A stretch of 36,512 nucleotides of DNA. It comes from Akkermansiaceae bacterium (GTDB lineage Bacteria; Verrucomicrobiota; Verrucomicrobiia; Verrucomicrobiales; Akkermansiaceae). The stretch spans positions 1-36,512 of the forward strand of contig JAPJNB010000259.1 in assembly GCA_026461385.1 (NCBI GenBank), in the 5' to 3' direction. The notes under the pieces are model-generated. The model was given only the letters and a program-made list of their open reading frames with translations, was not told the DNA's origin and made no database searches. Made by a program: the position numbers and the translations under genes. Position 1 is the first letter of the stretch, and every line of letters begins with the position of its first letter. Positions 1 through 7,807 of the stretch are shown here, one piece after another.

Positions 1-542
1 ATCGAGGCGAGCGGCTGCCCGCGCTCGGCAGCCAGTCCAGCCAAGGCGCGGATCTTTGCCAGTTTGGCCTCACTGATATCCTCTCGTTTGAGGAAACCGT
101 TCGGCTTGGCCGCACGAGCATCCGAGGGAATCCCTTGCAGGTAGCGGTCGGTAAGAAGCCCTTGTGCGGGCGGCGAAAAAACCGCAGCGCCGATTTCTTC
201 CCCGCCCAAGACACCCAGCAAGCCCCGCTCAGGCGTCCGCTCGAACATGCTGTATTTCGGTTGGTGGACAACGCACGGTGTACCCAAGGTGCGCAAGATG
301 GCACACGCGCGCACGGTATCCTCTGCAGAATAATTTGAAATCGCAGCGTAGAGCGCCTTGCCAGATTGCACCGCCATCGCAAGCGCACCCATGGTTTCTT
401 CCATCGGCGTGTTCGGATCTCGCCGGTGACTGTAGAAAATATCCACGTAGGGAATGCCCATCCGCTTGAGCGACTGATCCGGCGATACCAGTAAGTATTT
501 ACCCGAGCCAAAGTCACCATGCGGCCCTGGCCACGCTGCGTA
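1..542 (-). pseudogene. Aldo/keto reductase (YghZ-like), 5'-truncated, runs off left edge
   Basis: Translating the minus strand from 542 gives an unbroken aldo/keto reductase reading. It contains WPGPHGDFGSGKYLL, then SLKRMGIPYVDIFYSHR, then NTPMEETMGALAMAVQSGKA, and further on SNYSAEDT and HQPKYSMFERTPERG. These follow the order of the YghZ / L-glyceraldehyde 3-phosphate reductase subfamily, NADPH-dependent cytosolic TIM-barrel enzymes. The frame is closed by a TGA immediately before the homologous stretch (543-545), and there is no in-frame start until an ATG inside the conserved region (459-461). The roughly 90 N-terminal residues expected before the WPGP motif, including the catalytic Asp/Tyr region, are absent from all frames upstream. 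The 3' end of the beta-propeller gene lies there instead. The C-terminus lies outside the window. I infer a 5' deletion remnant. An assembly error at the junction is the alternative. Confidence 0.8.
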
Positions 543-581
543 TCAGTCAGCATTACCTGTAGGATGGGGCAGGCCGTTCGG

Positions 582-3500
582 TTAGCGGTAGTAGCGACCT
601 GCCCCAAAGTCGCCAAATGGAACGACTAGATCCCCATTGGCTACGACGATCACTTGGTCGAGTGCAAAACTCCACGACTTAAAATTCCACGTTTTGGCGA
701 CGTTATCACTGGTAGCGGCGGCAAAAAACGAACCCCAGTTGGAGCCAATGAGGGTGTTATTGCTCCACCGCAAACGATCTGGCTTCCAGCCAACATTCAG
801 AGTGGATCCGGCAGTGAAACGGCCAAGATTGTCGAGCGTGTAGCGATCCACTCCAAGCGCAGCCGTCATGAAAATTCGTCGATTGGCAACAACGGTGGCC
901 GAATCCATAGGCTCTGCCAGCGAATTGATTTGAAAAGCATCAAAACCATCGCAGGCGCTCACCTGGATGTTTCTTTGCCCTTTTTCGTCGATGGTTCGTG
1001 TGTATGCAAGAAAGCCATTCGCATCGAGTTCTGTGATACCAAAAAGTTCGCCGGGGAGGTCGATGGTTGGCCGCACGAGCGGGGTCCCTACGGGTGAGAT
1101 TTTGATCACGGCGACGGAATGCGCCGCTTTGCCCGAGGCGAGCCATCGGCCAGAGGGGTCGCGCCATTGAGTGACGCCCATCACCACGAGGCCACCCGCT
1201 GCCTCACGCGCATCGGTCAGGATCGATCCCGACGGGCCAATGTTCACCAGTGCACCCGCAGTGGGCGCGCCAGGCTGGGAGACATCGAAGACCAACAATT
1301 GTGGAGCATCTTCAGGAACCCAGTATGGTTTCGGGGTATAGGGCTGCGGGATATAGCCGGTGGCGAACGTGCTACCGACTTTTAGGCTGGCCACCTGCGG
1401 ATTCGCCACTAAAATGGGTTCGTCAATCGGATACGGTCCGAAATCGAAATCGTAGGCGAACTGGTAGCTGATGGGAATGGCCGGGCGGTTCGCCTGTGGC
1501 CAGAGGAAATGGTCACCAGCGAGTTGTGCACCTGACTTGGGGTTCACCGAGCAAGTTCCCAGAAGCTTCAGGGAGGGGACCGCGTTGACTTCATAGACAT
1601 CCAAAATGAGTTTAGCGGCTTGCGTGCCAGAGTCTCCCATGGGTCGCGCCCTATTAATCCATGGTAAAGAAGAGCTGATCTGGCGAAGGACATAGAGTTT
1701 GCCGTCGCGATACTCTGCAATTTTGACGGTGCCGTCACCAAGATCGACTTCGGAGAGGATCTGTTCGGATGCCATGGCTGGAGAAATTCTTAGGGTTGCT
1801 CGGCTGTTGCCAGAAGAGCGGCCATCTTCGATTTGGAAAAGATAAGCACCGGCTTCGACCACGCGATTGACCGGCCATGCCAGCGACGTCTCGGATGTGA
1901 CTACCGGGGCGTCTCGGTTTTCGATGTTTGCGACCTCCATGACGCGTTGCGAGATGGAAACCACTGAGTTTCCGACCATGTCGGCGCGGCGTGCATCAAA
2001 GGCATGGGGGATTTTTCCGCGAAGGCGTAGCTTTTTGAACTCGAGATCAATGTCGAGCAACTGGATGCTTGCCCCGTTCGAATTCCAATAGCTCTGGGAC
2101 ATGGGAACCATGGCGAGCCCCGCGCTCGAAATCAGTTTCAAGGCTTTTTCATTCCAGATCGCTTCGCTGTAGGCCCATGGCTCTCCCATATAAACTCGGC
2201 TGGCCAAGCTGGGTGCCGATGGAACGGAAACATCGAAGAGGGAGGCATTGACTTTCCCGCCTTCCAAACCGATTGAGAATAAAAGGTCTCCCATCGGCTG
2301 GAGGTATGATGACCATCCTGGCACTTGGACGCTCCCGGCGACTGCGGGAAGTTGAGGATTGCTCAGATCGATGACCCAAAGCGGGTCGGTTTGTCGGAAG
2401 GTGACCACATAGGCTTTGTTCCCTGCAAATCGGGTAGCGTAGAGACTCTCACCGTGGGCTTCCTCGAGGTCCAAGCGACCGAGGACGCGATTTTCAACTA
2501 CCTCCGGATGAACGGCGTCAGGGGACCATGCGCGGAAGTTTTCGACGATCGTCTTTGGGCCCCAACCCGTTTCCGCGCTGCGATTTTCTGAAATCGTGGT
2601 AAGGACGTTGTTGGCCCACTGGACCCTGAATTTGTTCGAGATCGAGCCTTCGGTCCGGACTGCTTGCGCCATGGGAATGAGCCCAGACGACCGAATCGCG
2701 AAGACCGAGATGTCTGAGACGTTCCACTGGTCACTCGGGTGGGTCGCAACCGCCAGCCAGTCAGAGCCAGCTGAAATCAGTGGGTTCGTACCTTTGATGA
2801 TTGTTTCGCCAGCGGCTTGTGGTGGTCGACCTTCCGAGATGATCCATTGGGTGAGGCGCACTGGAGCATTCCAATCATGGGTTGCCAAGATCAAACGGTC
2901 GCCCACCAATCGGCTGTCCATCACGCGTCCCGGCACGTCTTGGGAGAAAACGATTTCCGCCTTTCCGCCCACGACTTTGACCTGGTTGATCCGGGTTGTG
3001 GCTTGCGGTCCGGAAGAATCGCCCGTCAGTAAGAGCACGGTGCGCCCGCTTCCGTTGGACGGCATGAGGTACAGGTCCTCTCCAACCGCTGGAAGTCTCA
3101 AGGAAGCAGCGAGGCGTGGATCGGAGGGGGTCGATAAGTCGAGGACTTGTAGGCCACGAAGTTGGTTGAAAAAGTAAACGGTGTTTCCATCGACCTTCCA
3201 AATGTCGGCCTCCACCGGTTCCACAGTTGGGACATCGGCGACCGGGCTTTCGGTCGCCGCCCCACTGACCAGTGCCGGCAATGCGTCGAAGTAGGCTCCT
3301 CGCGATGAAGCCAGACTCGACGCGATGGGCGAATTCACAGGACCAAACTCATTTTTCCCTTTGTAGAAGGTTGTGGGAAATTTTGCACGAGATGGGGTGG
3401 TGCCGACATACCAACCGAGCACTCGCCATGAGATACTCTTGCTGTTCGAGCTCAAATTGAACGTGTACTCGCCAGACACACCGGTTTGCGAGGTAACCGT

Positions 3501-3725
3501 TTTCCAACCACCAGGTCGCTGGAACTTCTGCAAGGAAATGTTTGTCATGCCCTCGGGCACCGTCACGGAGGCGGTTTTGCGATCACTTGCAATGGTGAGC
3601 TTTACCGATCGCCAACTTCCACTCGCAGCTTCAACTGGATTGACCGCTGCGAAAATGAGAAAGATGAGAAAAATTTTGGCAAATTTTTCGCGGAAATTCG
3701 AGATCATAGGTGGGTGGGTGTTCAT
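582..3725 (-). CDS. Secreted beta-propeller domain protein (1047 aa)
   Basis: The N-terminus has a basic start and a hydrophobic core (FLIFLIFAAVNPVEA) ending near residue 33, a Sec signal peptide, so the product is exported. The mature protein is built of recurring beta-propeller blades. A repeated phrase of the type 'LQVLDLSTPSDPRLAASLRLP' appears about residues 190-215. The strongest block is near residues 430-490, with AYVVTFRQTDPLWVIDLSNP followed by a P-G-W-S-S-Y-L-Q-P-M-G-D segment. This is the hallmark of secreted proteins with a C-terminal beta-propeller distantly related to WD40 (Pfam Beta_propel family). The C-terminus ends GDFGAGRYYR with no PEP-CTERM or lipobox, so it may be soluble or periplasmic. 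No enzymatic motif is visible; a binding or scaffolding role is inference. It stands alone on the minus strand, with non-coding DNA upstream and the aldo/keto reductase stump downstream. Confidence 0.8.
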   Translation of the reverse strand: MNTHPPMISNFREKFAKIFLIFLIFAAVNPVEAASGSWRSVKLTIASDRKTASVTVPEGMTNISLQKFQRPGGWKTVTSQTGVSGEYTFNLSSNSKSISWRVLGWYVGTTPSRAKFPTTFYKGKNEFGPVNSPIASSLASSRGAYFDALPALVSGAATESPVADVPTVEPVEADIWKVDGNTVYFFNQLRGLQVLDLSTPSDPRLAASLRLPAVGEDLYLMPSNGSGRTVLLLTGDSSGPQATTRINQVKVVGGKAEIVFSQDVPGRVMDSRLVGDRLILATHDWNAPVRLTQWIISEGRPPQAAGETIIKGTNPLISAGSDWLAVATHPSDQWNVSDISVFAIRSSGLIPMAQAVRTEGSISNKFRVQWANNVLTTISENRSAETGWGPKTIVENFRAWSPDAVHPEVVENRVLGRLDLEEAHGESLYATRFAGNKAYVVTFRQTDPLWVIDLSNPQLPAVAGSVQVPGWSSYLQPMGDLLFSIGLEGGKVNASLFDVSVPSAPSLASRVYMGEPWAYSEAIWNEKALKLISSAGLAMVPMSQSYWNSNGASIQLLDIDLEFKKLRLRGKIPHAFDARRADMVGNSVVSISQRVMEVANIENRDAPVVTSETSLAWPVNRVVEAGAYLFQIEDGRSSGNSRATLRISPAMASEQILSEVDLGDGTVKIAEYRDGKLYVLRQISSSLPWINRARPMGDSGTQAAKLILDVYEVNAVPSLKLLGTCSVNPKSGAQLAGDHFLWPQANRPAIPISYQFAYDFDFGPYPIDEPILVANPQVASLKVGSTFATGYIPQPYTPKPYWVPEDAPQLLVFDVSQPGAPTAGALVNIGPSGSILTDAREAAGGLVVMGVTQWRDPSGRWLASGKAAHSVAVIKISPVGTPLVRPTIDLPGELFGITELDANGFLAYTRTIDEKGQRNIQVSACDGFDAFQINSLAEPMDSATVVANRRIFMTAALGVDRYTLDNLGRFTAGSTLNVGWKPDRLRWSNNTLIGSNWGSFFAAATSDNVAKTWNFKSWSFALDQVIVVANGDLVVPFGDFGAGRYYR

Positions 3726-4130
3726 AGTGAGACGGTGTTAACGTTGTGTGGATTAAAGCCCTGCAGGAGATATCTAGTCACGGAGTTGGTGCGTCATTAT
3801 ACGGATCTTATTGCCTCTAACTAATTGATGCTCGATGGCAACCAGCCCGATACTGCAACAGCAAAAAACCATGTTTTAATCATTACTTCTGAACTGATCC
3901 GTCATTTGAAGGAGAAACAGATCATGGGCGCAGAGGTTTTTTGAAAAATTTGGCGGAATTGGGTCAAAATGGAATTTTTTGCTGATTCACAGTCATGTAG
4001 ATTTTATTGGGCAATGGACGAAAATCGAGGTGGCTGCCTCACCACGGCGGCCGCGCAAATTTTTTTCTGTAAAAGTGGCTAATGACTTTTTCTGAAGGTG
4101 GTTGGTTTTGTGATTTCCGTTTGGTTTCTG
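3726..4130. other. AT-rich intergenic stretch, no gene seen
   Basis: About 400 bases between the propeller gene and the transposase relic hold no convincing reading frame on either strand. The stretch is visibly more A+T-rich than its surroundings, with several poly-T runs (for example around 3969 and 4060). It presumably includes the promoter region of the leftward propeller gene. It may also include a decayed end of the insertion element whose transposase tail starts at 4131. I could not identify terminal inverted repeats with confidence. Confidence 0.5.
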
Positions 4131-4366
4131 TTAGGTGGGAGTGAGGTAGATTTTGCCGGTTTCCCATGTCTAGGATATCTCGATGAGGACCCCGGTGACG
4201 AGCCTCAGGAGTGAGGTCTCGCTCGGGAAGAGTCCGACGACGCGGGTACGCTTCTTGGTCTGGCCGTTGACGTTCTCGCAGGCGTCGGACGTCCGCAGGC
4301 GCTTCCTGTGGGCTTCCGGAAAGGCGAGGACGGCCAAACCTTCGGGCAAGTTCTCCTCGACCATCA
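4131..4366 (-). pseudogene. IS256-family (Mutator-type) transposase, C-terminal relic
   Basis: The minus strand reads EENLPEGLAVLAFPEAHRKR, then LRTSDACENVNGQTKKRTRV, then VGLFPSETSLLRLVTGVLIEIS. This matches the conserved end of IS256-type transposases, where the family usually reads 'FP.AHRRRLRTTN..ERLN.EIKRRTRV...FPNEASCLRLVSALLMEISEEWETGK.YLT'. An in-frame TAG at 4170-4172 interrupts it. The reading beyond the stop (TWETGKIYLTPT, to a TAA at 4131-4133) still continues the family consensus, so the stop is a nonsense mutation. Everything N-terminal, including most of the DDE catalytic core, is missing. The left boundary of homology meets the PEP-CTERM gene stump on the opposite strand at about 4363-4368. 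The element is dead. Confidence 0.85.
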
Positions 4367-4367
4367 C

Positions 4368-4559
4368 AATAGCTGGGCCGTTGGCATCACTGGCTGGGAA
4401 GATTGGGGTAATTCAACATCAGGAGGATTTAACGGCGGATTGTCTGTGGGATTGAATTCGGGTGTTGTCGCTTCAAATGCTGTCCCTGAGCCCTCGACCT
4501 GCGCGCTCCTCGGCGTGGGAGCATTGGCACTGTTTGCTCGCCGCCGGAAGGTCGCATAA
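4368..4559 (+). pseudogene. PEP-CTERM sorting-domain protein, C-terminal stump
   Basis: The last part of this frame reads NAVPEPSTCALLGVGALALF followed by ARRRKVA. This is a textbook PEP-CTERM signal: a VPEPS motif, a hydrophobic helix and an Arg-rich tail, recognised by exosortase for cleavage and envelope attachment. Before it lie about 37 residues rich in Gly, Ser and Asn (for example NSTSGGFNGGLSVGLNSG), typical of the end of a PEP-CTERM passenger domain. The frame stays open back to an ATG at 4308. However, the DNA before about 4366 is the opposite strand of the IS256 transposase relic, so that ATG is fortuitous. No signal peptide or passenger domain is found upstream. I infer that insertion and later deletion removed the 5' part of the gene. 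It is followed by a good terminator. Confidence 0.75.
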
Positions 4560-4587
4560 TCGATTTCCAATCGTTCATAGAATCTCG

Positions 4588-4622
4588 AATCACCCTGCAT
4601 GCCGCAGGGTGATTTCGTTTTA
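4588..4622 (+). terminator. Rho-independent terminator after PEP-CTERM stump
   Basis: A perfect 11-bp inverted repeat (AATCACCCTGC / GCAGGGTGATT) with a 5-base loop ATGCC lies about 28 bases after the PEP-CTERM stop. It is followed by TCGTTTTAAT. Its survival supports the view that a real transcription unit once ended here. Confidence 0.8.
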
Positions 4623-4728
4623 ATGAGGAGCGAACGAAAGCGGGACTGAAATCCTCCAGGTGCTAGGATTGCAAACCCTTTCCGTTTCACCCTTGCATTC
4701 GGTCGCGATCCCCGCGAAATTTTGAGCC

Positions 4729-5100
4729 ATGCCAACACTAGCAATTGTTTTTGGAATCATCCTCGACGCGATGGGCTTCGGTGCCTACCTGGCCACCGGC
4801 GCTCCCACCTCTCTCATCCCCGCTGGATTCGGGACGCTCATTTTCCTGTCCGGGCTGATCTCGGTGTTGATTCCTCAAATCCGGATGCACTTGATGCATG
4901 TCGCCGCATTGGTGGGCTTGCTCGGAACGCTCGGAGGGCTCGGCATGGGTCTTCCAAAACTCGGAGCACTGATTTCAGGCACGGCGGTGCGTCCACTCGC
5001 ATCGGCGATGCAGATTGCCATGGGCGTGGTTTGCCTGGTTTTTCTCGTGCTTTGCGTGAAATCGTTCATCGCTGCACGCCGCGCACGCAAGTCCGCCTGA
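4729..5100 (+). CDS. Small integral membrane protein, unknown function
   Basis: This 123-residue protein consists of four hydrophobic segments: about residues 4-24, 27-50, 56-80 and 92-112. The loops are short and the C-terminus is very basic and probably cytoplasmic (ARRARKSA). The Gly-rich third segment (LLGTLGGLGMGLPKLG) is characteristic of tightly packed small membrane proteins. No catalytic or transport motif is recognisable and I do not know a named family for it. The ATG at 4729 is the natural start because hydrophobic sequence begins at residue 3. The next gene is convergent, so it looks monocistronic. The reading frame itself is convincing; the function is open. Confidence 0.65.
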   Translation: MPTLAIVFGIILDAMGFGAYLATGAPTSLIPAGFGTLIFLSGLISVLIPQIRMHLMHVAALVGLLGTLGGLGMGLPKLGALISGTAVRPLASAMQIAMGVVCLVFLVLCVKSFIAARRARKSA

Positions 5101-5195
5101 CCTGCAATCCACCAAGCGAGCCTCGCCAGAAAACACCGGCGCAGATTTCCTAAATCTCACCTCAGCAAGTGGTGAATTTCCACCAGAGCCAGGCT

Positions 5196-6425
5196 CTACA
5201 ACTGCCTCTGCGCCAAATAAATCCCCCGCGCACCACTGCAGCCGTTGGCAATCAGGCAAGCCGCTGCGAAATAGAGGCCATTGTCAGCACCAAACAGTTC
5301 AATCCCTAAGAAAATCGAAGCCAGCGGGGTCTTCGTAGCTCCAGCAAAGATTGCAACAAATCCAAGCGCCGCGAACAGATCGACCGGAGCACCGAGAACA
5401 TTGGCAAAGGTATTGCCCAAGGCGGCGCCGATGAAAAAAAGCGGCGTGACCTCTCCCCCCTTGAATCCAGCACTCAGAGTAATGATGGTGAAGAGTAGCT
5501 TCCACGCCCATGCCCCCGCTGGAATTGCGTCTGAAACAAACATGGCCGGTAGCGTGATCGCTTCGGGGCGATTTCCGATCACTCCCAAGCCAAGATAGTC
5601 CCCCGTGCCGGACAAATGAAACAACCCGATCACCAACAATCCACCCACAAGCGGCCGCAACTCTGGGCGAAAAATGTGACGTTTAAAAGCATCACCCAGC
5701 CGATGAGAAAGAGTCGTGAAAAGCATACTCACCACACCGAAGCCAACTGCGGCCATGACCACTTTGGACATCAGCAGAAAATCTAACAACTGATGAATTT
5801 TAGGTGCAGCCACCACGTACGGGGTATGGACGATGCCCCAACTGCGGCAAACCCAGTCGGCAAGTGCCGCGGCAAAAAAACATGGCAACAGCGCATCATA
5901 CTGAATCCGCCCAACCACCAACACTTCAAGGGCGAACACCGCACCTGCGATCGGCGTTCCGAAAATCGAGCCAAACCCTGCCGCGACTCCAGCCATCAAG
6001 AGGATCCGCATGCCATTGGTACCGAGCCGGAACCACCTTGCCAGCATCGCTGCAATTCCCCCACCCATCTGCAATGCGGTTCCCTCGCGCCCGGCCGAAC
6101 CCCCAAATAAATGAGTCACCAAGGTTCCCATTAGAATCAGCGGAGCCATTCGACGAGGCACCCCAACACCAGGCTGGTGGATCTCATCAATGAGCAAATT
6201 GTTGCCGCCATTCACCGATTCACCATAAAGATGGTATAGCAGCCCTACGCAAAGCCCTGCGAGCGGAAGTAGATACAACAACCATGGCTTGCCAAAACGA
6301 ACCAGCGTTACCGCATCAAGCGCCCATAAAAAAAACGCCGATGCGGACCCAACCACTCCCGCCAAAACTGCAAGAACCACAACCCATTTGATAACCGTGC
6401 GAGGATGGAGCGAAGGGTGATTCAT
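5196..6425 (-). CDS. CLC-F-type fluoride/proton antiporter (EriC-F)
   Basis: This 409-residue, multi-helix protein of the CLC family fits the fluoride-exporting CLC-F clade. In place of the usual GSGIP anion-binding loop it has GGNNLLID at residues 73-80, matching the Asn-containing loop reported for CLC-F proteins. The gating-glutamate motif is GREGT (residues 112-116, E114) rather than GREGP. Other family landmarks are FGTPIAGAVFALE (155-167) and FKGGEVTPLFFIGAALG (321-337). Known CLC-F proteins exchange cytoplasmic fluoride for protons and protect against fluoride. The start lies 17 bases after the stop of pabB on the same strand, so it is the last gene of an ABC-F/pabB/CLC operon. There is no room for a private fluoride riboswitch, which many CLC-F genes have. 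A generic chloride channel is the less likely alternative. Confidence 0.8.
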   Translation of the reverse strand: MNHPSLHPRTVIKWVVVLAVLAGVVGSASAFFLWALDAVTLVRFGKPWLLYLLPLAGLCVGLLYHLYGESVNGGNNLLIDEIHQPGVGVPRRMAPLILMGTLVTHLFGGSAGREGTALQMGGGIAAMLARWFRLGTNGMRILLMAGVAAGFGSIFGTPIAGAVFALEVLVVGRIQYDALLPCFFAAALADWVCRSWGIVHTPYVVAAPKIHQLLDFLLMSKVVMAAVGFGVVSMLFTTLSHRLGDAFKRHIFRPELRPLVGGLLVIGLFHLSGTGDYLGLGVIGNRPEAITLPAMFVSDAIPAGAWAWKLLFTIITLSAGFKGGEVTPLFFIGAALGNTFANVLGAPVDLFAALGFVAIFAGATKTPLASIFLGIELFGADNGLYFAAACLIANGCSGARGIYLAQRQL

Positions 6426-6442
6426 CTAGCTCAATTCATCCG

Positions 6443-7801
6443 TTAGATTTTTGAAATCACTTGATTTTGTGCACCGACCGCCGCCACGGCCATCCGGATT
6501 CCCGCAGCCTTGTGAAGGGTTTCTTCATATTCCTTTTCGGGGTCAGAATCGGCGACGATTCCTGCACCCACATGATAGATCAATTCATCACCCTGGCGAA
6601 CGAGCGTCCGAATCGCAATGCTCAGCGAACTCTCACCGTGATAGCCCAGCCAGCCGATCGCCCCGCAGTAAATTCCCCTCGGCCCTTGCTCAAGCTCATG
6701 AATGATCTCCATCGCCCGCTTTTTCGGCGCACCCGTGATACTTCCTCCCGGAAAACAAGCGGCGAGCGCCGCAAGCGCATCGACATCAGACCTCAATGTC
6801 CCAACCACGGTGGAAACCAAATGATGCACTTGAGCAAGCGATTCCAGTTGCAGCATTTCCGTCACCTCGACGCTCCCAAACTCACAGACCTGACCGAGGT
6901 CATTCCTCAACAGATCCGTGATCATCACCAACTCGGCGATTTCCTTGGCCGATGTCTGGAGTTCATAGGCAGACCGTCGATCTTCATCTGGATCCGCAAA
7001 GCGCGGACGAGTCCCTTTAATTGGCCGCGTCTCAATCCGACGACCCGAAATTTTTAAAAATGTCTCCGGTGACGAGCTCAAAATCTCGCGACCATCCAGC
7101 GCGAGATACGCCGCCATCGGCGCCGGAGAAGCCTCACGCAGCGCCTCGTAGAGACCGAATAAATCCCCTTGAACATTCGCCACGAATGCTTGTGATAGAT
7201 TTGCCTGATAGATGTGACCGGCAGCAATCCATTGCTTAATCCGCTCGACACCTTCAACGAATCGCCCGGGCGGATGTACCGGACGGAATGGTGAAATTTC
7301 CACAAATCCAGTAACCGCCTGAAGCCGCTCTGACAGCCCGCCCACTTCCCACCACGTTTGGTCACTGTGACTGTGAACCAGCATTTCGCGATAATCGCCG
7401 AATACGAAGTCCCCTTCATAATCCACCCACCCACAAAGCCCGCCTAACGGAAAACCCGAGTCCCCCGCATCATCGGCACCGTCTGTTAGAGCAGCTCGCA
7501 GGCATGCAAGATCGCCAGGCACCCGGATATTTCCTCGCAGCACTCTTGCTGGGTTCGCGGCGATCACGGAGATGGGCAGAGACCCACCCATGGGGAAATT
7601 TCCAACCGTATCAAAAAACACAAGACCCGCGAGGTGCCTCAAGCCGCCAGCCACCTCCACAGGAGACAGTCCATCAAGCCGGACGGGGCTCGTCATGGGT
7701 CGCGTCAAGGATTCGGCCATCGCTGCAGAAGCCAACGCCCGACGACCCGATGAAGCAAGCCGGAAACATCGCCCAAGCGGCCGCGATGCAAATTCGATCA
7801 A
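6443..7801 (-). CDS. pabB: Aminodeoxychorismate synthase component I
   Basis: This 452-residue chorismate-using enzyme makes 4-amino-4-deoxychorismate for p-aminobenzoate and folate synthesis. The diagnostic PIKGT motif (residues 260-264) has the lysine used by PabB in place of the alanine of anthranilate synthase. The chorismate-binding signature follows: LLRNDLGQVCEFGSVEV (298-314), the HLVSTVVG strand (327-334) and GGSITGAPKKRAMEIIHELE (352-371). No glutamine amidotransferase (PabA) or lyase (PabC) domain is fused, and neither gene is nearby. The extra N-terminal 30 or so residues are not conserved-looking, so an internal start (for example Met28) is possible. The gene starts 6 bases after the ABC-F stop and is clearly in the same operon. 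FolP is encoded 7.5 kb away on the other strand. Confidence 0.93.
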   Translation of the reverse strand: MIEFASRPLGRCFRLASSGRRALASAAMAESLTRPMTSPVRLDGLSPVEVAGGLRHLAGLVFFDTVGNFPMGGSLPISVIAANPARVLRGNIRVPGDLACLRAALTDGADDAGDSGFPLGGLCGWVDYEGDFVFGDYREMLVHSHSDQTWWEVGGLSERLQAVTGFVEISPFRPVHPPGRFVEGVERIKQWIAAGHIYQANLSQAFVANVQGDLFGLYEALREASPAPMAAYLALDGREILSSSPETFLKISGRRIETRPIKGTRPRFADPDEDRRSAYELQTSAKEIAELVMITDLLRNDLGQVCEFGSVEVTEMLQLESLAQVHHLVSTVVGTLRSDVDALAALAACFPGGSITGAPKKRAMEIIHELEQGPRGIYCGAIGWLGYHGESSLSIAIRTLVRQGDELIYHVGAGIVADSDPEKEYEETLHKAAGIRMAVAAVGAQNQVISKI

Positions 7802-7807
7802 ATAGAA

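Noticed and set aside
480..625. Similarity between the end of the propeller protein (GDFGAGRYYR) and the aldo/keto reductase start (GDFGSGKYLL)
   Set aside because: Tempting as a recombination microhomology, but HGDFGS/YGDWGS is normal for this reductase family and Tyr/Arg-rich ends are common in such secreted proteins. Probably coincidence.
2596..3177. Open plus-strand frame of 193 codons inside the propeller gene
   Set aside because: Antisense shadow; the minus-strand product has a signal peptide and propeller blades.
4308..4559. Complete 83-residue PEP-CTERM protein from the ATG at 4308
   Set aside because: The first 20 codons are the reverse strand of the IS256 transposase tail; there is no signal peptide, so it is a chimeric frame.
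6426..6442. Fluoride riboswitch before the CLC-F gene
   Set aside because: The gap is only 17 bases and holds no riboswitch-like structure.
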